Assembly: GCF_029601685.1 (NCBI RefSeq)
Contig: NZ_JARRIR010000001.1
Coordinates: 558,001-622,000 of the forward strand
From: Metarhizobium sp017305935
GTDB lineage: Bacteria > Pseudomonadota > Alphaproteobacteria > Rhizobiales > Rhizobiaceae
Reading direction: 5' to 3'
DNA: 64,000 bases
Part shown: one piece after another, positions 45,688 to 53,959 of the stretch
Position numbering within the stretch: position 1 is the first letter of the stretch
Layout of the letters: every line of letters begins with the position of its first letter
Position numbers and translations under genes: made by a program
The notes under the pieces: model-generated
Databases searched by the model: none
What the model was told of the DNA's origin: nothing
The model's input: the letters and a program-made list of their open reading frames with translations, nothing else

Positions 45688-45716
45688 ACTATCCCCATTT
45701 CCCGGCGGGTTGTCAA
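45688..45716 (-). promoter_or_regulatory. argD promoter
   Basis: Minus-strand TTGACA (45716-45711), 17-bp spacer, GATAGT (45693-45688). Perfect -35, 4 of 6 at -10. Confidence 0.7.
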
Positions 45717-45782
45717 CAAATCCGCGGGGATGCGAGCCTATCCGATCCGCGCAGGCAAGGGGCACGGAACCGTTGCAAATTT

Positions 45783-45969
45783 GACTCTATCGGCGAGCAA
45801 GTTGGGGAAAAACGCGAAATCGATTCGCGATGATTCCGGCGACTCTTGCCACGGAGTCAGCCTCACACTAGGTTAAAGTTCAATTACTAGACTGCATGCG
45901 GCGGAACTAGTCACCACAAATCGAGATGCGTTGCGCTCCGGAGCATCTTCGGGGCACGATGACGGATTC
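45783..45969. promoter_or_regulatory. Cluster of six GANTC (CcrM) sites upstream of gcrA
   Basis: GANTC pentamers start at 45783, 45822, 45832, 45841, 45854 and 45965. Chance expectation is about one in 256 bp. GcrA recognises GANTC sites with CcrM-dependent methylation, so this suggests autoregulation through methylation state. Confidence 0.7.
45873..45887 (+). promoter_or_regulatory. CtrA-like box upstream of gcrA
   Basis: TTAA-N7-TTAC, one base from TTAA-N7-TTAA, 119 bp before the gcrA start. CtrA represses gcrA in Caulobacter. Confidence 0.5.
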
Positions 45970-46005
45970 CGTCATCATCTGCAATGCGGACAGGCGGAGA
46001 TAAGC

Positions 46006-46542
46006 ATGAACTGGACAGACGAGCGGGTCGAGAAACTCAAGAAGCTTTGGGCCGAGGGTTTGAGCGCGAGCCAGATCGCCGCCCAGCTCGGCGGCGTCAG
46101 CCGCAATGCCGTGATCGGCAAGGTCCACCGCCTCAACCTGCCCGGCCGCGCCAAGGCCGGCGGCACGCCGGCCGCCGCCCGCACGCCCAAGCGCCCCGCA
46201 GCGGCGCCGGCGCCGCGCAATCCGGCCTTCGCGCCGCGCGCCGTCACCCGCACCGTTGCCCGCCCGGTCGGCGCCACGATGGTTCAGGAAGAGATCGAGA
46301 TCGACGATACCGTCGAGGCAGCGCCCTACACCCCCTCCACACGCGGCAACGTGGTCGTGCCGATCTCGCGCCGTCTCGGCCTGACGGAACTGACCGAACG
46401 CACCTGCAAGTGGCCGGTCGGCGATCCGCTGAAGGACGATTTCCATTTCTGCGGCGGCGAAGCCCCGGAAAGCTCGCCCTATTGCACCTATCACCAGCGC
46501 CTCGCCTACCAGCCGGTCGCAGAGCGCCGCAAAATGCGCTAA
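46006..46542 (+). CDS. gcrA: Cell-cycle regulator GcrA
   Basis: Sigma70-associated transcription factor controlling S-phase genes at methylated GANTC promoters. The 178-residue protein has the N-terminal HTH NWTDERVEKLKKLWAEGLSASQIAAQLGG (residues 2-30) and the following SRNAVIGKVHRLNL, a flexible Ala/Pro linker, and the conserved C-terminal domain LTERTCKWPVGDPLKDDFHFCGG with CTYHQRLAYQP, which binds sigma. The start ATG 46006 has GGAG 6 nt upstream; the frame open to 45931 is noncoding. A terminator follows directly. Confidence 0.95.
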   Translation: MNWTDERVEKLKKLWAEGLSASQIAAQLGGVSRNAVIGKVHRLNLPGRAKAGGTPAAARTPKRPAAAPAPRNPAFAPRAVTRTVARPVGATMVQEEIEIDDTVEAAPYTPSTRGNVVVPISRRLGLTELTERTCKWPVGDPLKDDFHFCGGEAPESSPYCTYHQRLAYQPVAERRKMR

Positions 46543-46569
46543 ACGTCAGTTCAACGAATTGAAATACGA

Positions 46570-46599
46570 ACGCAGGGCTCTTCGGTCCCTGCGTTTTTT
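46570..46599 (+). terminator. Intrinsic terminator of gcrA
   Basis: 8-bp stem ACGCAGGG/CCCTGCGT with a 9-nt loop, followed by seven Ts. Confidence 0.88.
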
Positions 46600-46617
46600 A
46601 TTGGCCGAGACGGCAGT

Positions 46618-49341
46618 TCAGGCCCATTGCAGGCGTGGCGGGCCGGCGGCCTTCTCATAAGCGGCAAACCAGGCGCGGCGGTGGGCGAAATCAAGGAAAT
46701 CGGCCGCGCTCATCGGGCGGGCGAAGGCATAGCCCTGCAGATGATCGCAGCCCATGTCGCGCAGCATGGCGGCATGTTCCATCGTCTCGACGCCTTCGGC
46801 GACGATTTCGATGGCGCAGGCCTTGCCGATGTCGATGATCGACTCGACCAGTTGCCGCTCGGTGGAAGACGACAGGATCGGCTTGATGAGCTGCCGATCG
46901 ATCTTCAGCCGGCGCGGCGTCAACTTCAGCAGGCTGATGATCGAGGCATGACCGGTGCCGAAATCGTCGATCTCGAATTCGATGCCCAGCGACTTCAGCT
47001 TGTGGATGTTGCCGATCAGCGTCTCGTCATGCTCGTCGAAGGAAATGGACTCCAGCAATTCGAAGCAGACCGAGCCGGGACGCAGGCCGAGCGCCGCGAC
47101 CCGCTCGTAGAGATGCGGATTGTGCAGCCGTTGCGCCGAGATGTTGACCGAGACCTTGGGGATGGCGAGATCATGCGCCGTCCACTGGTTGAAATGCACC
47201 AGCGCCTGTTCGAGAACGATCTGGTCGAGCGTACCGACGACGTTCAGGCTTTCGGCGATCTTCAGGAAGGCGGCCGGCGGCAGAATGCCCTTGGTGGGAT
47301 GATCCCAGCGCACCAACGCCTCGACACCGGAGATCTCCAGCGTATGGGCGTCGAATTGCGGCTGGTAATAGGCGAGGAATTCGCCGGCCTCCAGCCCGCG
47401 CAGAATTTCGTCGGCTGTCTGCTTGGTGTGAACGACCGAGGAACGCAGCATGTCGGTGAAGAACTCGCAGCGATTGCGCCCGCGTCGCTTGGCCTCATAG
47501 AGCGCGATGTCGGCGTTGATCAGCAGTTCGTCATTGCGCTCGCAGGCATCGGTGCGCACCGCGATGCCGATGCTGGCCCCGGCGCGGCACTCGTGGCCCT
47601 CGAACAGGATCGGCTGACCCAGCGCCTCGATGATGCGGTCGGAAAGGCGCTGGTAATAGCCGCCGGCCTCGGGCATATCGGAAATGATGACGAATTCGTC
47701 GCCGCCGATGCGGGCGACGAAATCTTCCGGGCGGAGGCTGGCGCGCAGCACCTCGGCGGTATGCTTGAGAATCTCGTCGCCGGCGGCATGACCGAGCGTG
47801 TCGTTGATTTCCTTGAAGCGGTCGAGGTCGATATGCAGCACGGTCAGCGTCGCCCGGCCGTTCGGCGCCGCCGATTTCTGGGCCAGGATCTGGTCGAGAT
47901 AGCGGCGGTTCGGCAGCTTGGTCAACGCATCATGCAGCGAATTGTGCTCCATCAGCAGGCGGGCCTGCTCGAGCTCGATGTTCTGCTGCTCGGCGCGCCG
48001 CTTGGCCTCCAGCAGTTCCTGCTGCAGGCGGATGTCGTCGCTGACATCCCAGTTGACGCCGACGATCTTCAGCGTGCCGGCTGGTGACATATAGGCCTGG
48101 CCGATGGCGCGCACATGGCGCACGAAACCTTCCGCCGTCACGATCCGGAACTGGCTTTGATAGGCGCCGACGCTGCGCAGCACCGCGTCGAATTCCTCTT
48201 CGGCACGGGCGCAGTCTTCCGGGTGCAGCACCTTTTTCCAATCGTGATAGGTACAGACGGTCTGGGTGGCGGAAACGCCATAGAGATTGCGCATCCGCTC
48301 GTCCCAGACCAGCACGCCGCTGGCGGCGTCATATTCCCAGATACCGGTGCGTGACGAGGTGACCGCTATCTTCAGGCGTTGCGACAGAACGCGTAGCGCC
48401 TCCTTGCCGCGTTCGAGATCGGCCATGTTGCGCTGGCGCTCCGCCGTCAGACGGCCGGCCCAGACCATCGGCAACAGGAGCAGCGCCCCGATTGCGATGC
48501 TGGCGCCGCGAAACCACCAGATATCCGCCGGCAGCCTTTCCCAGCCGCCCTTGGGAATGGCGGCGATACGCCATTTTTCCTGGGCCAGGTCAATGGTCAT
48601 CTCCACCGGCCTGGAGCGGAACACCGCGCCGTCGCCGTAGAAGGGAATGCCGTATTGGCCTTCCGGCGAATTGTCGGCGATAGCGACGTCGATCGTCCGG
48701 TTTTCGGCGATATGGCTGTCGCGGTAGAGCCAGTCGAGATCGAGGACGGCCGAGACGATGCCCCAGAAGCGGCCGCTATAGGGCGAAGTCTGCGAGAAAA
48801 CCGGATAGCGCACGATAATGCCGCGCCCGCCCTGCACCAGATCCAACGGACCGACAATGACGATCTTCCCGGTGGCGCGCACCCGCTCGACGCCGTCGCG
48901 CTGCTTTATCCGGTTGCGATAGTCGAGGCCCAGCACCTTCTCGTTGCCGCGCAGGGGATAGATGAGGTTGACCACCATATTGCGGGCGGCGGCGATGTTG
49001 CGGATCTGCGAGGCGTTCTGGAAAATGCGATAGCCGAGATCGTTGAAGCGCGCCTGGCTCATGTTCGGCTCGGTCTCGATGACCGAAACGAGACCCTGGA
49101 TGAGTTCGACATTGCCGTTGATCTTGCCTTCGACGCGCGAGCGCACCAGGCTCAACTGCTCGGTGACCTGGGCGCGCAGATTTTCCTCGGCGATCCTGAG
49201 CTTCTGGTTGTCGGCGAACATGCCGGTCAGGATGACGACGACCAGCATGATCGCTGCCGGCAGATAGGGAAAGTTCACCATCCGCCGCCACAGGGCAGCG
49301 CAGGTTTCACCGATCCCCTTTGTCTGTCGTTCGTCCTGCAT
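46618..49341 (-). CDS. CHASE-PAS-GGDEF-EAL cyclic-di-GMP enzyme
   Basis: A 907-residue inner-membrane protein: membrane helix (~23-42), periplasmic CHASE domain (~60-260), second helix (~268-288), PAS (~315-435), GGDEF (~470-630) and EAL (~640-890). The GGDEF motif (546-550) is intact with an inhibitory I-site RPED five residues before it. The EAL motif (674-676, EALVRW) and DDFGTG are also intact, so both synthase and phosphodiesterase activities are possible. ATG 49341 with AGAGG is preferred to the TTG at 49365. Its ligand is unknown. Confidence 0.93.
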   Translation of the reverse strand: MQDERQTKGIGETCAALWRRMVNFPYLPAAIMLVVVILTGMFADNQKLRIAEENLRAQVTEQLSLVRSRVEGKINGNVELIQGLVSVIETEPNMSQARFNDLGYRIFQNASQIRNIAAARNMVVNLIYPLRGNEKVLGLDYRNRIKQRDGVERVRATGKIVIVGPLDLVQGGRGIIVRYPVFSQTSPYSGRFWGIVSAVLDLDWLYRDSHIAENRTIDVAIADNSPEGQYGIPFYGDGAVFRSRPVEMTIDLAQEKWRIAAIPKGGWERLPADIWWFRGASIAIGALLLLPMVWAGRLTAERQRNMADLERGKEALRVLSQRLKIAVTSSRTGIWEYDAASGVLVWDERMRNLYGVSATQTVCTYHDWKKVLHPEDCARAEEEFDAVLRSVGAYQSQFRIVTAEGFVRHVRAIGQAYMSPAGTLKIVGVNWDVSDDIRLQQELLEAKRRAEQQNIELEQARLLMEHNSLHDALTKLPNRRYLDQILAQKSAAPNGRATLTVLHIDLDRFKEINDTLGHAAGDEILKHTAEVLRASLRPEDFVARIGGDEFVIISDMPEAGGYYQRLSDRIIEALGQPILFEGHECRAGASIGIAVRTDACERNDELLINADIALYEAKRRGRNRCEFFTDMLRSSVVHTKQTADEILRGLEAGEFLAYYQPQFDAHTLEISGVEALVRWDHPTKGILPPAAFLKIAESLNVVGTLDQIVLEQALVHFNQWTAHDLAIPKVSVNISAQRLHNPHLYERVAALGLRPGSVCFELLESISFDEHDETLIGNIHKLKSLGIEFEIDDFGTGHASIISLLKLTPRRLKIDRQLIKPILSSSTERQLVESIIDIGKACAIEIVAEGVETMEHAAMLRDMGCDHLQGYAFARPMSAADFLDFAHRRAWFAAYEKAAGPPRLQWA

Positions 49342-49420
49342 CGTCAGACCTCTCTGGGATGCCAATCTTGCCGCGAAACTCTAATATTTTGTTTAATCGA
49401 CGCAACAATGCCGACAATAC

Positions 49421-49453
49421 AGAAAAGGCGCCCCGCTTTTGCGGCGGGGCGCC
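49421..49453 (-). terminator. Intrinsic terminator of the PRC-barrel gene
   Basis: 10-bp stem GGCGCCCCGC and complement (49427-49436 / 49444-49453), 7-nt loop, minus-strand TTTTCT tail. Confidence 0.88.
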
Positions 49454-49481
49454 GAATTGAACCTGAAAGATTATGGCGATG

Positions 49482-49874
49482 TTACATCCAGAAGGGGGGA
49501 ACGCCGTAGTAATCGTTGACGCGGCGGCTGTTTTCCCGATACCAGCTCTCGTCGTCACGCTCGGCATAACGCGGCGCGTTCTCGATCTGGTCGCGGGTCA
49601 GGTCGATGCGATAGCCGTCGAGGCTTTCGTCATAGGTCAGCTTTTCCCACGGCAGCGGATAGTGGTCCTGGCCGAGGCCGAGAAAGCCGCCAAAGCTCAG
49701 AACGGCATAGGCGACACGGCCGCCGCGCTTTTCCAGGATAACGCGCTCGATGGAGCCGATATGCTTGCCATCGGCGCCGTAGACCGAAGTGCCCTCGACC
49801 TTGTCGCTGGCGATCAGCGCCGAGGTTTCACGAACGGACGCATCCCGGTGGCTTGTGGTGTCCTGATGCAGCAT
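49482..49874 (-). CDS. PRC-barrel domain stress protein
   Basis: A 130-residue soluble protein with a PRC-barrel: IASDKVEGTSVYGADGKHIGSIERVILEKRGGRVAYAVLSFGGFLGLGQDHYPLPW, followed by an acidic/Tyr-rich tail ending DYYGVPPFWM. Such proteins are common members of the alphaproteobacterial general stress response. AAAGGAG precedes ATG 49874. An EcfG-type promoter (GGAAC-N16-CGTT) lies 36 bp upstream of the start. The molecular role is unknown. Confidence 0.88.
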   Translation of the reverse strand: MLHQDTTSHRDASVRETSALIASDKVEGTSVYGADGKHIGSIERVILEKRGGRVAYAVLSFGGFLGLGQDHYPLPWEKLTYDESLDGYRIDLTRDQIENAPRYAERDDESWYRENSRRVNDYYGVPPFWM

Positions 49875-49909
49875 TTTGATTCTCCTTTCGATTCTTCTTG
49901 CATGGACCC

Positions 49910-49934
49910 AACGCCCCGGCGGATCGATTGTTCC
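49910..49934 (-). promoter_or_regulatory. EcfG/RpoE2-type general-stress promoter of the PRC-barrel gene
   Basis: Minus-strand GGAAC (49934-49930), 16-bp spacer, CGTT (49913-49910): an exact match to the GGAAC-N16/17-CGTT consensus used by EcfG-family sigma factors. Confidence 0.8.
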
Positions 49935-49984
49935 CCTTCCGTCATGCCTTCGACTTGCGCCTCGAACACAATCGCCTAAGCTCA

Positions 49985-50028
49985 TCCTCGGACGCCGCCT
50001 GCTTCGGGAGAGCTGCGGCGTCCGAGGA
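49985..50028 (+). promoter_or_regulatory. 14-bp perfect inverted repeat upstream of fadD
   Basis: TCCTCGGACGCCGC (49985-49998) and its exact complement (50015-50028) flank 16 nt. It ends 20 bp before the fadD start, next to the SD. No T-run. Operator or leader hairpin. Confidence 0.55.
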
Positions 50029-50048
50029 CAAGGCAGGAGGTGAGGACG

Positions 50049-51755
50049 ATGCAGGAACAGGATGCAAGGGCGACAGCCGCCAGCCCGGCCAAAATCTGGC
50101 TCGCTTCCTATCCGCCGGTGGTGCCCGCCGAAATCGAGCCGTCGCGCGATACGTCGCTGTCCGACGTGCTGGAGGCGAGCTGCAAGCGCCACGCGGCGCG
50201 CATCGCCTTCACCAGCATGGGCCGCGACATGACCTATGGCGACCTGGATGAAAAGAGCCGTGCCATCGCCGCGTGGCTGCAGTCCATAGGGCTCGCCCGG
50301 GGCGACCGTGTGGCGGTGATGATGCCGAACGTGCTGCAGAACCCGGTCGCTGTCTACGCCATCCTCCGGGCCGGTTTCGTGGTCGTCAACATCAACCCGC
50401 TCTACACGCCGCGCGAGCTGGAATACCAGCTCGACGATTCTGGCGCCAAGGCGATCTTCGTGCTGGAGAACTTCGCCCGAACCGTGCAGCAGGCAGTGGC
50501 AAAGACCAAGGTGAAGCATATCGTCGTCACCGCCATGGGCGACCTGCTCGGCCTCAAGGGGCATCTGGTGAATTTCGTGGTGCGCAAGGTGAAGAAGATG
50601 GTGCCGGCCTGGTCGCTTCCCGGCCATGTCTCCTTCCGCGCGGCGCTGCAAAAGGGCGCCGGCCTGCCGCTGGCGCCGGCGGGACGCGGCGGCAGCGACG
50701 TCGCCTTCCTGCAATATACCGGGGGCACGACCGGCATTTCCAAGGGCGCGGCGCTGACCCACGCCAATCTGATCGCCAATCGCGACCAGATCCTGCTATG
50801 GCTGCGCGCCTGCTTCATCGACCGGCCGCAGCCGGAGGTGCTGCGTTTCGTCTGCGCGCTGCCGCTCTATCACATCTTCGCGCTGACGGTGAATTCGCTG
50901 ATGGGCATCTCGGTCGGCGGCCATAACGTGCTGATCGCCAATCCGCGCGACATTCCCGCCTTTACCCGGGAAATGGCCAGATACCGGTTCCACATCTTCC
51001 CCGGGCTCAACACGCTGTTCAACGCGATGATGAACTGCCCGGATTTCGGCAAGATCGATTTTTCGCAGATGCTGCTGGTGCTCGGCGGCGGCATGGCGGT
51101 GCAGCGGCCGGTGGCCGAGCGCTGGTTCGAGCGCACCGGCATTTCCATCACCGAAGGCTACGGACTTTCGGAGACCTCGCCGGTCGCCACTGCCAACCGC
51201 TTCGATTCCCGGAGCTTTACGGGCTCGATCGGCCTGCCCCTGCCCTCCACCGAACTCGCCATCCGCGACGATCTCGGCCGGGACGTGGGCCTGGGCGAAA
51301 TCGGCGAGATCTGCATTCGCGGGCCGCAGGTGATGGCCGGTTACTGGCAGCGGCCCGACGAGACGCTGCGGGTGATGACGCAAGACGGCTTCTTCCGCAC
51401 CGGCGACATGGGCTTCATGAGCGAGGACGGCTATACCCGCATCGTTGACCGCAAGAAGGACATGATCCTCGTCTCCGGTTTCAACGTCTATCCCAACGAG
51501 ATCGAGGAAGTCGCGGCGATGCTGCCCGGCGTGCTGGAAGCGGCGGCGATCGGCGTGCCCGACGAGCATTCCGGCGAGGCGGTCAAGCTGTTCGTCGTCA
51601 AAAAGGATCCGGCCCTGACCGAAGAAGCTTTGCGCGCCCATTGCGCCGCCAATCTCACCAATTACAAACGGCCGCGCCATATCGAATTCCGCACCGAACT
51701 GCCCAAATCCCCCGTCGGCAAGATCCTGCGCAAGGAATTGCGTGGGGCCGCTTGA
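50049..51755 (+). CDS. fadD: Long-chain fatty acid-CoA ligase
   Basis: Activates fatty acids as acyl-CoA at the inner membrane for beta-oxidation. The 568-residue protein has the AMP-binding motif YTGGTTGISKGAALTH, EGYGLSETSP, and the C-terminal hinge region FRTGDMGFMSEDGYTRIVDRKKD with the catalytic lysine near KSPVGKILRKELR. The ATG at 50049 has GGAGG 8 nt upstream; the GTG at 50040 is less well spaced. Its products would feed the operon at 11.6-17 kb. Long-chain specificity is inferred from similarity. Confidence 0.92.
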   Translation: MQEQDARATAASPAKIWLASYPPVVPAEIEPSRDTSLSDVLEASCKRHAARIAFTSMGRDMTYGDLDEKSRAIAAWLQSIGLARGDRVAVMMPNVLQNPVAVYAILRAGFVVVNINPLYTPRELEYQLDDSGAKAIFVLENFARTVQQAVAKTKVKHIVVTAMGDLLGLKGHLVNFVVRKVKKMVPAWSLPGHVSFRAALQKGAGLPLAPAGRGGSDVAFLQYTGGTTGISKGAALTHANLIANRDQILLWLRACFIDRPQPEVLRFVCALPLYHIFALTVNSLMGISVGGHNVLIANPRDIPAFTREMARYRFHIFPGLNTLFNAMMNCPDFGKIDFSQMLLVLGGGMAVQRPVAERWFERTGISITEGYGLSETSPVATANRFDSRSFTGSIGLPLPSTELAIRDDLGRDVGLGEIGEICIRGPQVMAGYWQRPDETLRVMTQDGFFRTGDMGFMSEDGYTRIVDRKKDMILVSGFNVYPNEIEEVAAMLPGVLEAAAIGVPDEHSGEAVKLFVVKKDPALTEEALRAHCAANLTNYKRPRHIEFRTELPKSPVGKILRKELRGAA

Positions 51756-51781
51756 TTTGGCAGGGCGATTGCGACTAGTAG

Positions 51782-51796
51782 TTTAATCGATTGAAA
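51782..51796 (+). promoter_or_regulatory. 15-bp palindromic operator upstream of pgi
   Basis: TTTAATCGATTGAAA, 23 bp before the pgi start. The same 15 bases, in gene orientation, lie 21 bp before frk (54908-54922). The central-CG, A/T-flanked palindrome resembles LacI-family operators. Confidence 0.75.
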
Positions 51797-51819
51797 ACTC
51801 GGCCCAGGAGCATTTTGCC

Positions 51820-53445
51820 ATGCACGCGATTGTCGAAACCCTGAAAACGACCGCCGCCGAAACCGATGCCACGGATATCCGCGCCGCCTTCGCGGCCGAT
51901 CCGCAGCGCTTTTCCCGCTTCAGCGTCCGGTTCGACGACCTGACTATGGATTTCTCCAAGACGGCCGTGAACGAGGCCATCCTGCCGCTGCTGCTGAAGC
52001 TGGCCGAAGACGGCGGCGTGGCGGGCAAGCGCGAGGAGATGTTCACCGGCAAGGCGATCAATTTCACCGAAAACCGCGCCGTGCTGCACACCGCCTTGCG
52101 CAACCGCGCCAACACGCCGGTTCTAGTCGACGGCAAGGACGTGATGCCCGACGTCAACGCCGTGCTGGCGGCGATGGGCACGTTTGCGGACGCCATCCGC
52201 TCCGGCGCGATCAAGGGCGCGACCGGCAAGGCGATCACCGATGTCGTCAATATCGGCATCGGCGGTTCCGATCTCGGCCCTGTCATGGCGACGCTGGCGC
52301 TGGCGCCCTATCACGACGGCCCGCGCCTGCACTTCGTCTCCAATATCGACGCCGCCCATATCGCCGATACACTGAAGCTGCTGACGGCCGAGACGACGCT
52401 GTTCATCATTGCCTCCAAGACCTTCACCACCATCGAGACGATGACCAACGCCCAGACGGCGCGCGCCTTCATCGCTTCGGCGCTCGGCGAAAAGGCCGTG
52501 CAGCATCATTTCGCCGCCGTCTCGACGGCGCTCGACAAGGTCGCCGCCTTCGGCATCGACCCCACCCGCGTCTTCGGCTTCTGGGACTGGGTCGGCGGGC
52601 GCTATTCGATCTGGTCGGCCATCGGCCTGCCGCTGATGATCGCCATCGGGCCGGAGGATTTCGGTCGCTTCCTCGACGGCGCGCACGCCATGGACGTCCA
52701 TTTCCGGGAAGCAGAACCTGCGAAAAACCTGCCGTTGCTGCTCGGCCTGATCGGCTATTACCATCGCAACGTGCTCGGCTACCCCTCGCGTGCCATCCTG
52801 CCCTATGACCAGCGCCTGTCGCGCTTCCCGGCCTATCTGCAGCAGCTCGACATGGAATCGAACGGCAAGGGCGTGACTATCGACGGCACGCCGGTCGAGG
52901 GCCAATCCGGCCCGGTCGTCTGGGGCGAGCCTGGCACCAATGGCCAGCACGCCTTCTACCAGCTCATCCACCAGGGCACCAGCATCGTCCCGGCCGAATT
53001 CATGATCGCCGCCAATGGCTTCGAGCCGGAGTTGCGACACCAGCACGAATTGCTGATCGCCAACTGCCTCGCCCAGTCCGAGGCGCTGATGAAGGGCCGG
53101 ACGCTGGCGGAAGCCAAGGCGCAGCTGACCTCCAAGGGCATGGACGACAAAAAGGCCGATTTCATCGCGCCGCACCGGGTGTTCACCGGCAACCGGCCGT
53201 CGATCACCTTCGTCTATGACCGGCTCACGCCCTTTGCGCTCGGGCGGCTGATCGCGCTTTACGAACACCGCGTCTTCGTCGAGGGCGTGCTGTTCCGCAT
53301 CAATTCCTTCGACCAGTGGGGCGTGGAACTGGGCAAGGAACTGGCGACCGGCCTCCTGCCGGTGGTCGAGGGCAAGCAAAGCGCTGCCGGCCACGACAGT
53401 TCCACCGCCGGGCTTGTCGCGGCGCTCGCAGGGCTGCGCCAGTAA
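51820..53445 (+). CDS. pgi: Glucose-6-phosphate isomerase
   Basis: Interconverts glucose-6-phosphate and fructose-6-phosphate. The 541-residue protein has the PGI family signatures around VVNIGIGGSDLGPVMATLAL, FGFWDWVGGRYSIWSAIGLP and a C-terminal FDQWGVELGKELA, with length close to other bacterial enzymes. CCCAGGAG precedes ATG 51820. A shared palindromic operator lies in its promoter, linking it to frk. A strong terminator follows at 53473. Confidence 0.96.
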   Translation: MHAIVETLKTTAAETDATDIRAAFAADPQRFSRFSVRFDDLTMDFSKTAVNEAILPLLLKLAEDGGVAGKREEMFTGKAINFTENRAVLHTALRNRANTPVLVDGKDVMPDVNAVLAAMGTFADAIRSGAIKGATGKAITDVVNIGIGGSDLGPVMATLALAPYHDGPRLHFVSNIDAAHIADTLKLLTAETTLFIIASKTFTTIETMTNAQTARAFIASALGEKAVQHHFAAVSTALDKVAAFGIDPTRVFGFWDWVGGRYSIWSAIGLPLMIAIGPEDFGRFLDGAHAMDVHFREAEPAKNLPLLLGLIGYYHRNVLGYPSRAILPYDQRLSRFPAYLQQLDMESNGKGVTIDGTPVEGQSGPVVWGEPGTNGQHAFYQLIHQGTSIVPAEFMIAANGFEPELRHQHELLIANCLAQSEALMKGRTLAEAKAQLTSKGMDDKKADFIAPHRVFTGNRPSITFVYDRLTPFALGRLIALYEHRVFVEGVLFRINSFDQWGVELGKELATGLLPVVEGKQSAAGHDSSTAGLVAALAGLRQ

Positions 53446-53472
53446 TCGCCTTCGCTTTCGAAAAAAACCGCA

Positions 53473-53508
53473 GGTGCCGTCGCGGCCTTCCGCGACGGCA
53501 CCTTTTTT
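53473..53508 (+). terminator. Intrinsic terminator of pgi
   Basis: Perfect 13-bp stem GGTGCCGTCGCGG and complement around CCTT, followed by six Ts. Confidence 0.95.
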
Positions 53509-53538
53509 GTGCGATGCGATCACGAAATATTAAAAAAG

Positions 53539-53563
53539 GGAACGCCTGCCCCTTCTGGCGATT
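53539..53563 (+). promoter_or_regulatory. Possible RpoE2-type promoter of the 64-residue protein
   Basis: GGAAC at 53539-53543, N18, then TT at 53562-53563. It meets the loose S. meliloti consensus GGAAC-N18/19-TT, but the -10 reads GATT rather than CGTT. Confidence 0.35.
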
Positions 53564-53665
53564 AGACGGGGCGAGGTCAACGAACGGCCTCGTCGGATCG
53601 GGTTCGTATCAAGCACGAGGCACTGCGAACCCGCCTCGAAACGAACGTAACCAAGGAGAACTGCA

Positions 53666-53860
53666 ATGGCTAATCAGGGTGGATCGCACGAACAGCACGT
53701 CAAGGCTGGTCAGCAAAGCCACAAGAATACCCAGCAGGCCGGCTCCCGGTCTTCCGACGACCGCGACATGAACAAGGGTTCGCAAGGCGGCTCCCAGGGC
53801 GGCTCGCATGAGCAGCATGTGAAGGCCGGCCAGCAGAGCCACAAGAACGACCGTCATTGA
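53666..53860 (+). CDS. 64-residue glycine/lysine/histidine-rich duplicated stress-type protein
   Basis: A very hydrophilic protein in which GGSHEQHVKAGQQSHKN occurs twice (residues ~5-21 and ~46-62), joined by a Ser/Asp/Gly-rich centre. It has no hydrophobic segment and no cysteine. It resembles small KGG/Con-10-like stress-protein repeats and is probably disordered. AAGGAG lies 7 nt upstream of the ATG. It sits alone between the pgi terminator and its own terminator at 53929. The possible general-stress promoter upstream is weak. Confidence 0.75.
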   Translation: MANQGGSHEQHVKAGQQSHKNTQQAGSRSSDDRDMNKGSQGGSQGGSHEQHVKAGQQSHKNDRH

Positions 53861-53928
53861 CGCCCGTTCTTCGTTCAACTCCTGAGACTCCTCCCAAGAC
53901 ACCGTGCGGTCGCTGAAGACCGCTTCCA

Positions 53929-53957
53929 GGCCCGCATCGCCGATGCGGGCCTTTTTT
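53929..53957 (+). terminator. Intrinsic terminator after the 64-residue protein
   Basis: Perfect 10-bp stem GGCCCGCATC and complement around GCC, followed by six Ts; only 2 bp before the convergent frk stop. Confidence 0.92.
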
Positions 53958-53959
53958 CG

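Larger units (their letters stand above)
45614..46005. promoter_or_regulatory. Divergent argD / gcrA control region
   Basis: The 392-bp gap contains no gene. On the argD side: promoter TTGACA-N17-GATAGT and a hairpin at the predicted transcript start. On the gcrA side: six GANTC sites and a CtrA-like box, listed separately. Confidence 0.7.

Noticed and set aside
45816..45830. GCGAAATCGATTCGC upstream of gcrA as another pgi/frk-type site
   Set aside because: Shares only the AATCGATT core; flanks differ and it overlaps GANTC sites that explain it better.
49396..49404. TTTAATCGA upstream of the GGDEF-EAL gene
   Set aside because: Only one half of the pgi/frk palindrome; the second half does not match.
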